A stretch of 64,000 nucleotides of DNA from Eonycteris spelaea (taxonomy: Eukaryota; Chordata; Mammalia; Chiroptera; Pteropodidae). Positions 27,701 through 40,543 of this stretch are shown here, piece by piece. Both the position numbers and the translations under genes were made by a program. The notes beneath the pieces are model-generated. The model was given only the letters and a program-made list of their open reading frames with translations. It made no database searches and was not told the origin of the DNA. The DNA lies in the NCBI GenBank assembly GCA_003508835.1, contig PUFA01000022.1, positions 8,370,001-8,434,000 on the forward strand, given 5' to 3'. Numbering within the stretch: position 1 is the stretch's first letter; every line of letters starts with the position of its first letter.

Positions 27701-30700
27701 TCACCTTTGTGAATTTGTACCCCATCTGAAACTAAACCGAACGCTTACTTTTCGGTGCCAACTCGTTTGAAAATGCGACAAAAAGAAAACAGGATCTCCA
27801 ACACTTTGCTGTACAAATAATTTTTTAAATATATTATGAATACCACCAGAGGTTCCATTTTTAGGTATCATGTATATTGAGAACTACTAAAAATACTGCT
27901 AATGGGAAAATTCATCTAACAACATGTATAGATAATAATGCTTTGACCTATAACTAATGTAAACAGAAGCTGTCAAGATGACTCCTTATCTCCTCTAATT
28001 CATATCCACCACGAGCCTGTTGCCGGTGATACAGTGACATGCTTTCATTCCTGACTTCGGTGAGGAGAGTCAAATGCAGCTCGGTAACATTTAAGAAAAA
28101 ATTAAATGTCTTGATTCATCAGCATGCAAAACCCAAATCTCTCTATATTTCTTTCCAGACTAAGAAAAAGAGCTGCAAGAAACATCCCACTCATTGTTTT
28201 TTCTATCATTCAGAACTGACGCATAAAATACCTCACAGGTGAAACGCTCTCCTTTAATAGCACATAATATCCATTAGGAGAAAGCCACTTATATAGAGAG
28301 TACTTCGACTAACTCACAATTTTCTTTAAAAATATATCCCACACATGCCCATGCTTCCTTCCAATAGAAAAATAATGGGAGTATTTCACCTCACTCGCAG
28401 GGACGAAAGCAGATTTGACAGGGCCAGAAGGAGATACCATGCCACGGACCGTTTTCAAGAAAACAAATACAAAATTCCCAATGCACAATTAGGCACAGGA
28501 CCTTGGAGGGGGCGTGTCTAAGCGAGGGGCTCCGAAGCCTACATTTCATTTGCTTCTCAGGATATCCACCTATGCACAGCGGACAATTATTTTTGAATAT
28601 TTCTCACTATAGCACATAATAAATTACACCAACATATCTTACCTCCAATCACTTTCCTTTCCTGCTACTCTGACCTTTCGTTTTCTATCTTTTCCTAACC
28701 TATACCTCAACGATAAGAGATCAACATTAGGTCAAAGAGGCTCCCTTTCGTAGTTGGCATTCCATCCATCTGCAAATAGAGATGAAATGATGAGTTTCCT
28801 GAAGAACGATAACGGCTCATGAAGAATTCTGTTGCGTGATGGAACTATACTCCGGTTAATGATCTGCTGAGACAGCAAATAGCGATTGGGCAAACCGTTT
28901 GATCGGACACCTAAAAACAACCCTCCAATTTGTTTCAACATCCAGATTTTAGTGATAGCTAAACTGTCATGCATTTCTAACATAATCTAAGAATCTGTCC
29001 TACTTCTGCGCCAATGGGGATGGAGGGATAAGGTACAAGCACGTGTGCATGCGTGCCTGTACACACCTAACGCTGATGTCTGGGACTGGAGTCGGCCATC
29101 TCCTCTAGGACAAGATACCATCATGAATAGCAATGAAAAAGGCTGATTCCCTGATTACAGAAACCCTGTGTCTTGTCATGATGTGTCCTAAAAATATGTG
29201 GAAGTACAACCGGTTAAAACAGTATGACAAAGGTACTAGAAATGTTAACAGGAAAAAAATTCTTTTTGCTAATGATGGAAAGAATAACGAATATGTATTC
29301 TGGTTAGCTTCTACGATGATCTATTGAAAGAGACATTAGAACTACAAATACACGAACAAATAAAATGAAGATCCCTATCTGCCACTGTGGGTATAAGCAC
29401 ATTAGCCTCAGGAAAAAATCAAGAACCACCTGAACCTCTCCAAGTGATCTGATCTTTTTTCCCATTATACCAAAAAACTCAAGAAGAGTTTTCTGGTGCA
29501 GATTATACGGGCCTAGGGTGTAAAAAAAGAAAATGGATATAAGGGAATCTATTTTTCCCACAGCAACAATACAGTGGGGAGAGATACGGATAAGTCGAGA
29601 TAGAAAATAGAAAACGGGACAAATAGGAACCCCTGTGATCAGAGGCAAAGGCAGGATTTTTTATGAGTTCCCTTAAGAGATTCAAACACTAGCTTCGGCT
29701 GCCAAAATGCCACTCTTGGATGCGTATTCAATGTTATCAAGAGTAAAAATTGAAATTAGTGACTTGGTATCGCCCCATTCGTAAATTATCATCACCATTT
29801 TAGTCCACTGTCTATCAAGTCTACATCTTCATGATTTTAATCCGTGTAATTCTTTCCAAAAATTCTTATTTGCAAATGGACAAAAAAAATTAAAGAATGA
29901 CATATGCCGACTATGACTATTTACTCTGAGGAATACGTAAATAACCGTTAACAGATTGCATCATGCTGTTGTTCTCCTTTGAAAATTCCACAGTATTTTC
30001 TAAACCCGGTATGTAACACCTGTATAAATATACACACTCATGCACAGGTTCTCCTTATTTCAGTGACTTTGTTACCAGTTATCTCTTTTGTGAGGTGATG
30101 ATCATTCAGGTGAGGAAATGACTGACGAAGCCTAGACACAAAAGTGGAAAAATTTTGGAAACATCAGTTGTAAGTCTTACGCATCAATGACATTTCTTCC
30201 TCAGTTTTTATGTGAATATATGTGCCTTTTCCTAATTGACCTGGACGGCTGTAGCCGAAGACCTATGATACAGAATATAAAATGTATACTGAAAATGTAC
30301 AACCTGTCAAAATTCATCACCATGTAAAAACAGCTATGAAACAAACAAAAAAATTTCGGAATGACGAAGACTGCATAATATTTGGGCATTTTCTTTCTGG
30401 TGATTTCTGTCTTGTGTTGATATTATAAGTTGAAGATTTGCAAATGCACATATTTAGATGTATTTATCAAGGGGAAATTATTCATGAAACAGGTGATTTG
30501 CTTAAGAAGATTTAATACCAAACTGAGTATGGCTTTGCTGTAAGACAGTGACATCCTACCTCGATCGAACGAGCTGCCGTAAAACCAGACGGCATATCAC
30601 CACGTGCCTTCCTAAAGATGAGTGAAAAGAAAAAAAATCCCAATAACTTCTCAAGGGTTTTTACTTAAACATCACTTGTAGACTTGTCTCATGAACAACA

Positions 30701-31370
30701 GCCCCTAGAAGCTCTTCTTCAACGTATCCATTAAACCTGGGCATATCCCAACTCTGTCCTTTGTTCAAAATGCTCTGAGTATCACTCCTTAAAAGATGAG
30801 TGACATCTAAGTTGATCCCGAAGGGGAAGCCATGCAATGCCAATGTTAAATACAGTTCTCCCCTCTGTCCACAGTGATGATGCCTGCTTTGTCTTTCTTT
30901 CTTCCGGGAGAGAAGAAACCACTTTTCACAGTATGGTCACCTATAGTATGTAAAACTGCTTTTACAAACCCCATCTATATATAGAAAACGGTTCAGTCTC
31001 CGATCGAAGATTCTGAGCCATGGTAAGAGATATCACGGCGAAAGACCACTGACGTCATTGTCCGTTCCACAGTCTTTTCCCCTAACTTCAAAAGGTGGGT
31101 ATCGGGCACTCGAGAATCACGGGAACGCATAGTAGAGTTGCATCCCAGCTTTTTAGAACCACATGGAGTTATAACTAAATTTCTTAGAAACCAGTTTCAG
31201 TACACTCAACGATACGAATAGAAATAACTTATTCCTTTCAGTCCATCACCAAAGTTGCAATCCTCTGGATTTTCATAAAATGAAGTGAACGTCCATATTT
31301 TGTTTCAGCCTTCTCGGCAGAAACAAGGCCAAGGATAGATTACCAAGATTTCAAATGCATTAGTTCAGAA
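24735..31370 (-). other. SLC7A11: SLC7A11 3' untranslated region (long form, extent inferred)
   Basis: Sequence just past the stop codon matches the human SLC7A11 3' UTR as I recall it; for example the complement of 31,155-31,265 contains gcaactttggtgat and tctaagaaatttagttataa in the same order. The human gene has a multi-kilobase 3' UTR. Here about 6.6 kb follows with no recognisable transposon or credible ORF, ending near a minus-strand AATAAA at 24,754-24,759. The lack of inserted repeats over this stretch, compared with dense old repeats on both sides, supports its being exonic. The exact end is inferred, and shorter poly(A) forms are possible. Confidence 0.75.
24754..24759 (-). promoter_or_regulatory. 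Candidate distal poly(A) signal AATAAA of SLC7A11
   Basis: The plus strand reads tttatt here, giving AATAAA on the gene strand, followed downstream (minus direction) by T/G-rich sequence. It lies at the boundary where UTR-like sequence gives way to the 5S pseudogene and microsatellite. No transcript evidence is available. Confidence 0.5.
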
Positions 31371-31432
31371 TTAATGACAATCTTCTTCTGGTACAACTTC
31401 CAGTATTATTTGTAAGGTTCTGGTTATTCTGC
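31371..31432 (-). CDS. SLC7A11: SLC7A11 exon 12, coding part (C-terminal tail and stop)
   Basis: With the acceptor ctttgtag the exon starts GC, completing a glycine codon from exon 11, and encodes RITRTLQIILEVVPEEDCH followed by TAA at 31,371-31,373. The human tail is EKITRTLQIILEVVPEEDKL, so E482G, K483R and a changed last pair (KL to CH) are seen. This is the cytosolic C-terminus. Codon third positions are AT-rich, unlike exons 7 and 11. A second AG lies four bases downstream (gcag). Using it would put a stop immediately after the junction, so the first AG must be the productive one. Identity is secure from the almost unbroken match and from the adjoining 3' UTR, which also resembles the human UTR. 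Confidence 0.95.
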
Positions 31433-31884
31433 CTACAAAGAAATAACGAAGAGAAATTAAAAATGCACACACATCAGAAACGCATACAAAACAGCAAAAG
31501 GTGAATTATTTGGGGTTGAATACTGAGAACACACCACTGCCTATTTCACAGAGCCCTTTCAAGAATGATTTACTTCATTAGAATCCTATCATCCTCAATT
31601 AATTTATTTGTCACTTCTGTAACTTCCCGTGATGGCCTCCCAGCAAGACTACATTAATATTTTATATTCAAATAAGGACTTTTATTTATGAACCAGGAGG
31701 CTGAAAAAGTTGTGAGACAATAGGATCAAGATATAGATAAACGTTCAAAAAAGCATTTCATATTCAGTTTTAAATTGCTTTTGTTTCACACCTATGAGAT
31801 TACAGCCAATTCCTCGAGAAAATCAGGAAAAAAATCAAAAGAAAATGTCCAGTCTCAACCTTGTCGTGTCCTGAGCAAAGCACC

Positions 31885-31990
31885 TCCTCTCTCAGGACCT
31901 CGTTTGCCTCATCTATAGGAATGAGGGACTTGGGAGCGACGTCCGCAAGGTGCACGGCTAGGAGCTCAAAAAGATAAGATAATAACCCAA
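31885..31990 (-). repeat. MIR-like fragment
   Basis: The text gcctcatctataggaatgag followed by ggacttggg resembles the MIR core and its downstream part. Confidence 0.45.
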
Positions 31991-32019
31991 GACCGACAAA
32001 ATAAACAGCTACAAATGGA

Positions 32020-32680
32020 AGCGAACAGCTCAGGAAAAGATCTAGACGACAAAGCAGCAGCAGGAGAAACCCAGCGGAGCTCGCAAGTCGAGGATGGCCA
32101 CACCGAAGAGCGAAGGAAGCACCTCGCCCGCATCGCCCCAACCCGGCACTTGCTGTGGGGAAGTTCACCGCAGGGTAGGGGAGAAGACCCACCCCCGACG
32201 CAAGCCTCACCCTGCGAACATTCTCGGCTTTTGCTAGAGAGGTCTCCCGCAGTCTTCGACAGCCTGAGCGCCCCCACCTCTGCATGTGATCCCAGAGGCT
32301 GGAGCAGTTGCCGAGGTGAGACCGGCCCTCAGAGTCCCCAGCTGCACCCCCCAACACCCCCCCCCCGCCAGGGTTCGATGCCACAGCACTTTGTCATAAC
32401 GGAGACCCGAGCTGTCACTGCTCTTTGCCCCGCTTGGCTTCTCCCCAGCATTACTGAGACGGCCTCCCCTGCTCTGGGCCCTGCCCCCAGGGTCCCAAGT
32501 CGCACTTCGGCTGCCATTATTGGGGCGGTGCCGCTGCCGAGCCCCGCTGCCCTGCATCCCATGTCATTACTGAGATGGGCTCTTGCCGCCCGAGCGCCAT
32601 CCCCTGGGTCCCTGGTCCTGGCTCTGACCCTTCATCGTCAGGGGTACTGACACCCTGAACCTGACTCCCGTAGCAGATCA
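32020..32680 (+). repeat. GC-rich minisatellite-like block next to L1
   Basis: The segment 32,380-32,650 shows diverged units each starting near cattactgaga or cattattgggg and ending in ctgccc- or cccctggg-rich text, period about 50-65 bp. The part before it is also CpG-rich. Open frames of 194 and 211 codons on opposite strands are compositional. It abuts an L1, as the block at 21.6 kb does. Confidence 0.55.
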
Positions 32681-32684
32681 AGGC

Positions 32685-35272
32685 TCAGACACGTCCAGGA
32701 GCAGATGGTTTCGCTGGTGCATTTTACCAAACGCGGAGAATAAACACCAATACTGCTCTCACGCGGTTGGAAGAACTGGAAGAGGCGGGAACACTCGCGA
32801 ACTCACTCCACAGAGCCAGCATTACCCGATCCCGAAGTCAGACAGAGACGCCAGGAGAAAATTACAGACCAATATCCTTGATGAACACGGATGCAAAACC
32901 TCTCAGCAAAATATTAGCCACCGAATGCAACAACACATTAAAGGAGCGTTCACCATGATCGAGTGGACATCTCTCTGGGATGCGATGATGGTTCATCACA
33001 GTACTACTGGAAGTCCTAGCCAAAGCGATGATGCAGAAGAAGAAATAAAAGGCATCCATGATCGAAAGGAAGAAGTGAAATGATCTCTGTTCGCAAATGG
33101 CACCTTATATAGAGAAAACCGTAAAGACGCCACTAAAAACTGTTAGAACTAATAAATGAATTCAGTCGAATTGCAGGATATAAAATCTACACACAGGAAT
33201 CGGTTGCGTGTCTGTATGCTAACAGCAGAGGATCTGAAATAGAAATTAAGAAAGCAATCCCATTTGCAATGCTATTGAAAACTAAAATACTGAGACGTGA
33301 ATTTAACCAAGGAGGTGAAAGATCTGTACACAGAAAACTATCAGACATGCATAAAAAGAGACTGAAGAACACAAAGAAAGGGAAAGCTATTTCATGTTCC
33401 TGGATTGGAAGAACACTGTGACAATGTCCACATGACCCAAAGTGATCTACAGATTCCATGGGGTCCTGATCAAAATTCCAATAGCTTTCTCACCAAACAA
33501 ACAAACAAACAAACAAACAAAAAACCTGTCCTAAAATTTGTTTGGAACCACAAAAGACCTTAAGTAGCCAAATTATAATACTGAGAAAGAAGAAGTCAGG
33601 TATGGTGATGCCTCCGGCTCTGTTCAAGCTGTATTATAACATTATAGTAATCAAAGTAGTAACGGTACTGGCGTAAAAATAGGCATGAAAATCAGTGGAA
33701 TAGAGAGTCCTGCCATAAACTTCCATATATGTAATTAACTAATTTTTGACAAGGCTGTCGAGAACACACAATGGGGGAAAGGACAGACTCTTCAATAAAT
33801 GATCTTGGGAAACCCAGATATCCACATGCAAAAGAATGAAACTGGACCTCAACCTTATACCACTCACAATGATTTCGTGGCTGAGTCATCACAGCACGGG
33901 CAACAAAACTACAATAAACAATGGGACTACATTAAAGAGCTTCTGAAAGCCAAGGAAACAATCGATACATTGAAAAGATGACTTACAGAATGGGGAAAAA
34001 TATTTGTGAAGCATAGATCTGATAAAGGACTAACACTGAAAATACATAAAGAACTCAGACAACTCCACAGCAAACCAGAAAAGAATCCAATTTTAACATT
34101 GGGCCAAGGACTGAATAGACATTTTTTTTCCCCCCAAAGACATACAACTGAAAAGGTGTTCAACATCGCTCATCGTCAGGGAAATCAAAATAAAACCGCA
34201 ATGCGATGTCACCTTACACAAGTCAGGATGGCACGACACAAGTCATGGAACTGTTAGCAAGCAGCTCATGACCGACACTTCAAGTGCCATTGCCCCAGGG
34301 GACATGGAAACAAGATGGAAGGTACCAGGGTTCCTGACAGCTGCATGGAGTAGAGTGAAGCACTGAAACAAAGCACTTACACACGAGAAGCAAAAAACAA
34401 ACAAACTAACAAACAAAACATATTCTTCAAAAAAGAAATAAAGACAAAAGATAACAAAAGCTGGCAAGGATGTGGAGGACAGGGAGCCCGTATCCACCGC
34501 TGGCGGAAACGTAAATTGGTGCAGCCGTGGGGAAGCAATAGGGCAGTTCCTGAAAAACTTAAAAACAGAACTACCTTATGACCCAGTAATTCTACTCCTG
34601 GGTATGTAGCCAAAGGAATTAAATTCAGGATGTCAAAGGGATACCTGCACAGTCAGGTTCATTGAAGCATTATTCACAAGAGCCAAAAATTGGAAACAGC
34701 CTGGATGTCCATCAACGACTGAATGGATAGGATATTACACACACACACCCACACACACACACACCCCCACACCCACCACTGGAATATTGTTCAGCCATGA
34801 GAAAGACGAAAACCCTGCCATTTGCAACAACATGGGTGGATCTTGCTGAGCTAACTCAGGCAGAGAAAGACAAATACTGTATGCAATAATGTGTGGCATC
34901 TAACACATCAAACTTGCTAAAACAGAGAGCAGGATGGCGATGGCCAGGGCCGGGGTGGGAGGAACTGGAGAGATGCGGTTTAAGGGCACAAACTTACAAC
35001 GAGTACAGAAATGAGTTCTGGAGATCGAAAGCACGAGATACTGATTATAGTCGACATATCATTTGACAAAAGTAAGTCAGAGACTAAATCTTCACTGTTC
35101 TCGACACGCAGAGGAAATGATAAATGCATGATACAGATAGTAGCTAACACTATTGTAGCCATCATACTTCACTACACAAATGTCTCAAGCCAACATATTC
35201 TACACTTTAAACATACACAAGGTTATATGTCAACTGTATCTCAATAAAAAGTTTTTTTTAAAAAAAAATTTT
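32685..35272 (+). mobile_element. L1 fragment, ORF2 3' half, 3' UTR and A-rich tail
   Basis: It starts at gtccaggagcagatggtttc (ORF2) and runs through attacagaccaatatcc, the catalytic segment near 33,085-33,115 (reads F-A-N-G, so the catalytic aspartates are lost) and tgccatttgcaacaacatgg. It ends in a 3' UTR with ggttatatgtcaactg, tatctcaataaaaag and an A-rich tail. There is an internal deletion near 33,000, plus (AAAC)n at 33,494-33,521 and a CA-rich tract at 34,735-34,775. It is antisense to SLC7A11. The 3' UTR type is that of laurasiatherian L1s. Confidence 0.93.
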
Positions 35273-35309
35273 CATACAAAGGAAGAATGAGAGACTCAGA
35301 CAAGGTCAG

Positions 35310-35480
35310 CGGCTCGCAACATGGATTCCCCAGACCGGCAACGCTAGCTAGCATCTCCTGGGATATTAGACATGCAGCTTTTCAAGCCCCATCCTAGACC
35401 TTCTGCATCAGAATCTGTGATTCTGATAGGGACTAAAATGCAGGAACGCTGGGCTGGATGATATCTAAGGCCATTTGATC
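35310..35480 (-). mobile_element. MER5A-like hAT transposon remnant
   Basis: The phrases agcatctcctggga, agacatgcagcttttcaagc, ttctgcatcagaatctgtga match the MER5A consensus order. Non-autonomous and diverged. Confidence 0.7.
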
Positions 35481-36139
35481 TCGGCCGTGTTTGAACTCTG
35501 TGACCACTTTCCTGGGGTGTCAGTTCTGGTTCACGTCTCATCTTTATAATCAATCCGCCAGAACCTCTTCAGACGACTACTAGTCCTGGAGCCTCGAGAG
35601 CCTGTCCTCTGTATGACTTGTCACCTGTAATAGTCCCTTCCGAGCAATATTATTGCCATTCGAAAAGCACTATTTTTTTTTCCTCCTTCCTTTTTTAACA
35701 GTGTTCCCAAAAGTTGTTTTCGTCAGCAACACTAATTTCGATAATATTCGTTCATTATAGAGAGTTCAGCACAGCTCGGGCAAATAGGAAACTGAAAGAA
35801 AGGAGCTTAAATATTCTCTATGTCACAGCCCATATTGAGATGCACATGGAGCACGAAGGAACACCCAGGTGCAATGACAGTCCACGCTTACAGAAGATGT
35901 GGTGCCAGCGTGGTAGAAAAGCAGATCGGGGAAAAGGAAGTACCAGTCCGTGGTGGGAGAGGTGGCGTCTGCGGCAGTGGAGGGGCTGGGCCCCCGGACA
36001 GGGTGGACCAGGAGCCTTCGCTGCGTGCAGTGGTCAGACGCAGAGCAGTGGGGTTAAGCTGACCCCCCACCCCACACACACACACAGCCGTTCCTCCCTG
36101 AAGAAGTCCCGCTGCAGCCGCCTGCACAAGTGCGCTGAG

Positions 36140-36178
36140 CGTGTGTGTGTGTGTGTGTGGTGTGTGGGTGTGTGTGTG
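36140..36178. repeat. (GT)n microsatellite
   Basis: Imperfect GT units with ggtg interruptions in intron 11. Confidence 0.9.
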
Positions 36179-39100
36179 ACTAGTCACGTGTGTATCTACT
36201 GAGAGTTGGTTTTTTCTTCTTTTTTTAATGACCGCCTTTCTTATGCAGTGTCTGCTCCTCCGGGTCCCAAACCAAGGCCTTCTCTTCACTGTTCCTGTAC
36301 TCGGGGTGCACCAGCCCTCCTCCGCCTCCCCAGGTCACGACAGCGCACGGCCTCCACAGGGGGAGACCCCTTGCTGTCCTTGTTTGACACCCCGCTTCCC
36401 GAACGCTCAGTCTGGATCTTCTACCCACGTGAGGCCAGAGAAGCGTCCCTCTCGTCTGGTCCCGCGCCCCCAGCCCTTTGAGTCCCCCGTTCTCCTTTGG
36501 ATTTCTTACGGTCTCTCTTGGACTCTCAGGATGTGAATAATTTTCAGCGTTATGGAGGTTTGGGAGGAGTGGCTCATTTTGGCTCTGGGTAGCTGCTGGA
36601 GCCACCCCAACTTTTCCTTCTAGGATGTCCACAGCTGTGGGATGAGACGGGGATGCGTGGCAGACCCAGGCGCGTCTCTGAGGAGGCCCCCCCACTGACC
36701 CACGAAAGCCCAGAGCGGCGGCACCCGCGACCCCCCCACAAAGCTATTTCTTTCAGTGCAGCTGGGCCGGGGAGCCTGCAGGACCTTCCAGAAACTGCCG
36801 GCTACGACGCCCAACGGCAAGTGCCGGATGTGGGGTTTTCTCTTTCACGTCCAGTTGTTCTTGTCACCAGCTGAAGCAACGCCTGCCCGCAGGACCTGAC
36901 TGGCCCACCGCACCTACAAGCGCGGGGACGAAGCCCAAAGTCACCAAGTCCTCGCGCAGAGCCCATCTTCCCCGGAAGACGTGACGAGGATAGCAGCGTG
37001 TGCGTGTGTCTCTAAAAGGCCTCACGACCTTTTCCTATGCATCCTATGCACGGTCCCATCTCCGATCCTTACGAGGAAGATGGTGTGGGCCCCTAAGAAA
37101 CACGGGCACGCTGAACACATGAGCGTGCCGCGCTGCGGTCTTCGTGAAGCATCTGTCACGTGCGTTAAGCAGCTCTCGGGGAGGGGTCATCAATGAAGTC
37201 ACTGTCACACGTGGGAGCAGCTGACGCTGGTAGGACTCTGGAAAGGCAAAGGCTCCGTCTGCAGAGACGAACTAGTCGTTCTGCTGGTGCTGGCTACGCG
37301 GGGAGCCTTCGGGGTCTCAGGTTTTGTTTACATACAGCTGTCCTTCATCTCTCGCTCGGAGCAGGAGGGACTGACTTCCAGTCACCCCACTCGCTCTCTG
37401 CGGTGACGGTGACGGGGCCGGGCTGGTACGTAGCAGCAGTCAGGAAAAACCCGCCTGGCCAGGTTCGCTCGGGCCTGGACTCTCCAGGTACCTGAGTACG
37501 TCCGTGGACCATCAGCCCCGCTTTCCTTGGGGACAAGCTCATGTTTCTATCAATAATTAAGTAAATAAATAGCCAGGAGAATGAACTCCTCTGTCACAGA
37601 CGACAGGAAAAAGCTTTCTGTGCATCTGACTCTTCCCGCAGGAGCCTGTCTTCTTGCACGGGAGGAAACGCAAGCGAGCAAAGCGTGGTTCAACACTGGC
37701 CTCCTGTGGCCAGAGGGATTCATCGACTCTCTGGAAACCTCACATCCTCACGCCGCTGGTCAGGAACTGCCTCTGCGCCGAGCGGCCTGTCCCTGTTTTC
37801 TGAATGCCGTTCAGCTGCCTGGCTTTGTTTTGTTTTGTTTGTTTTTTTTTTATGGAAGCGCCCTAGCTAAGAGGTGTTTCAATAAACCATCGTTTCACAG
37901 GGCTCATCTGCTCACGTAGATGAGGGTGAAAATCAACGAGAGCATAAAGGCTAAAGAGTGCTACCCAACAAGACGATTTTATGTCACCTCCCTGAACCAA
38001 CTGCTCCACACGGAGGCTCCCTGGCCTCCCGGTTCACACAGAGTTTCTCTCTCCCGACACAGAGCTGGCTGGGGCGACAAGGTGAGGGGTGCTAAGGGCT
38101 CTGCTGTTTCGTGCGTCTGTGTGTGAGTGTGTTCTTTCGGCCAAAGACTAGGAAAACACTTGCTATTACAGCAATAAATACCATGAATTTTTTTTTTTTT
38201 AATGAATGCTTCCTAAGAGAACACCCAAACAACATTACCAAAGATTGTTACGTTTCGCTACTCGCTTTCCAGGCGGCTATAAAGATAAAGGGTGACGATG
38301 ATCACGGCTTAAGGCGCTCCTTGGTAAGACTTAATGGTGTTTTTTTCTAAGAACCCGGGCACCGTCATGGGACCATGGCATTGCTGCCACTTTCACAAAT
38401 GGCGGACACTAAATCCAGAATCCCTGGAGATGCTCCAACATCATTAGAGACGGGAAAATACGCCAACACTTCAAAACGGCAGGAGCAGGGAAACGCATCA
38501 CAGACAGACCAGGCGTGGGCCGCGGGAGAGGGACGCAGGGATGAAGAACCGGTGCCCGGTGGCGAAAGGCAAGCGGCTTCACAGTGGGCTGACCACAGAC
38601 GGGGGGCACGCAGCGGCTGCCAGGTGGGGGGAGACGAGGATCCTGCGCCTCCGTCACGCTCCCTTCCCCCTGTGACCCAGTGCGAGGGCCGCCAGCGCCC
38701 TCGAGCTACGGCCTCTCGGTTTTCCGCGATGCTCGGGGGTTTCACCTGTCTCCAGCCGGCCTCTGAGATAAACACAGATGCCCTAGTGCGGAGCGCTCAC
38801 CTGTCCTGAACACGGGTACGGAGGAAAGCGATCCTGATGGTCAAGAGTAGTTAATGACACTTTCTTTCTTTCCTTTTTTTTTTTTTTCAGAATTGTATTT
38901 CCTACACCTGAGAGAACCTCACTAAAACTCTTCTCAAGAAAACTAATGTGATCTAACAGGAAACAGAGATTAAATACCCTGCTAGGCACTCAGTATACCT
39001 GTGTTAGGTTTAAAGACCGAACTGTTAAAGAAACGTATAGAAATGCTTCAGAGAACAGTGGTACCAGCAAGAAGAAACAAAAATCGAGTAGAAATAGCAC

Positions 39101-39464
39101 ATGCAAAGCCAAAGATAACAAATACCAATTGAAAGCTAAGAAAGCACAGCAGCAGGAAAATTCTATTTTCAATGACTGGCTTCTCCATGAGTTTGTGTCA
39201 CACACTAAACATTCAACAAGCACACCAAGATTGTGCGTGTTTGGTGTTCGTTCATTTAGAAACAGTGACATTATTAACACTTTTACCGAACTCTCCCTCG
39301 CTTTTTACTGAATTTTAAAAAATTAACTAGAATAAAGGAAGCAAATTTAAATGAATGAGAACGACAATTCTTTTCTAAACTCATCAAACTCAGCAGCAAG
39401 GACATATCTGCTTCTCTGGCTGCATTTTTTTTAGCTCGCCCTCTCTTCTCCCAGGTGCTCAACC

Positions 39465-40015
39465 TAGAAAGCTTATGACTTTGAAGTCCAGCAGATATGG
39501 ATTCAACCCTAGCTCCATGGTTCAAAAATCTGTTCCCCCCAAAAGAAAACCTCGCCCTCCCCGAGTCCTGGGTTCCCCATGCGAGTCTGGGAATGACACC
39601 ACCTCACACAGACCTCAGCCACGAGGCTTTCTCCTGCTCCGGCTCACCTGGGGGCCAAGTCCTGTGGGTGTTTCTCCTTTTGTATCCTTCACTTTCCCTC
39701 GCACCCTGCTGTGTTCAGACCCTCTTCACTTCCTGTCGCGATGACCGTGGCCATCACTCACCCACCTTGACTCTCTGTCCTGTGCCTCGACCCTCTCTGG
39801 TGCATCCTTGCCCATCTCTAGGATGGTTTTCCTCAAACACAAAACTGCCCGAGTTTGAATTTTAGCTCTTCTACTAAATATCTGTATGACTCGGAACGAG
39901 TTATGTGAATTCTCCCATGCTGTAACTCAAGATCCAAAAAACGGGGATGATGATGCTCCCCCTCAGAAGGCCGTGACAAAAATTAGATAAGGTCATGTGA
40001 CCTCTGACACCCAGC
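39465..40015 (+). repeat. MIR and L2-like fragments
   Basis: MIR-type text occurs at 39,465-39,530 (agatatggattcaacccta) and 39,845-40,010 (gagtttgaattttagctctt, ctgtatgactcgg, aaaaacggggatgatgatgc). Between them is C/T-rich L2-like sequence. Whether these are two MIRs or one split by the L2 piece is not certain. Confidence 0.6.
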
Positions 40016-40543
40016 ATTCACACACGATACGTCTTCTCTTCCTTGTTCTCGCTCATCGAATAACCCTCCTGCGATTCACCATGCCTATTAAACAGGGTAT
40101 CGTTACAACTGCAGTGTGTAAGATCTTCGCGGGCCTCTGCCTACCTCCCCATCGAATCTCATGTCGCTCATCAAGTCGTAGGTTATGACATAGACTCACT
40201 AAACGGCATTCGACCCCGAAGAAAAGTAATTCGCTTAGTAAAGGATTCAGAAGAGCAATTCGGCTGTTTGTCGAACTGCTTTTAAAATTCTAAGAAAGCT
40301 GTTCTCCTAAGACGCCACTAAGCAGCCCAGCTCAAACCACTCTGCAAGGACCAGGGGCCTCACCCCAACCACCGTTCTGCTCTTCCTTCTCCCAGTTCTC
40401 ACGAAAATGCAATAATTACTCAAAACCAGCGACTGCCCCACGTACGTTCTTACACTGTAAGAAGTGCATGCCGCGCGTGTGTGCCTAGATGCGTTTTCTC
40501 CACAGGGTGTCTCGAAAGGTCCTGAAGTGCTTCGACGGCTTAC

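Larger units (their letters stand above)
31433..40543 (-). other. SLC7A11 intron 11
   Basis: A 9.1-kb intron between exons 11 and 12. It holds a MIR-like piece, a GC-rich repeat block, an antisense L1, a MER5-type remnant, a GC-rich repeat-poor stretch (35.9-38.8 kb, including a (GT)n near 36,140-36,178), and L2/MIR pieces near 39.5-40.0 kb. No credible nested gene is seen. Confidence 0.85.

Noticed and set aside
31800..32650. 194- and 211-codon open frames on opposite strands
   Set aside because: They overlap a MIR piece and a GC-rich repeat block within intron 11 and have no splice or codon support.
40490..40543. Extension of the exon 11 reading frame past the donor (an alternative C-terminus)
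   Set aside because: A good GT donor follows TCAG at the conserved position and a matching exon 12 was found at 31.4 kb, so this is intron.
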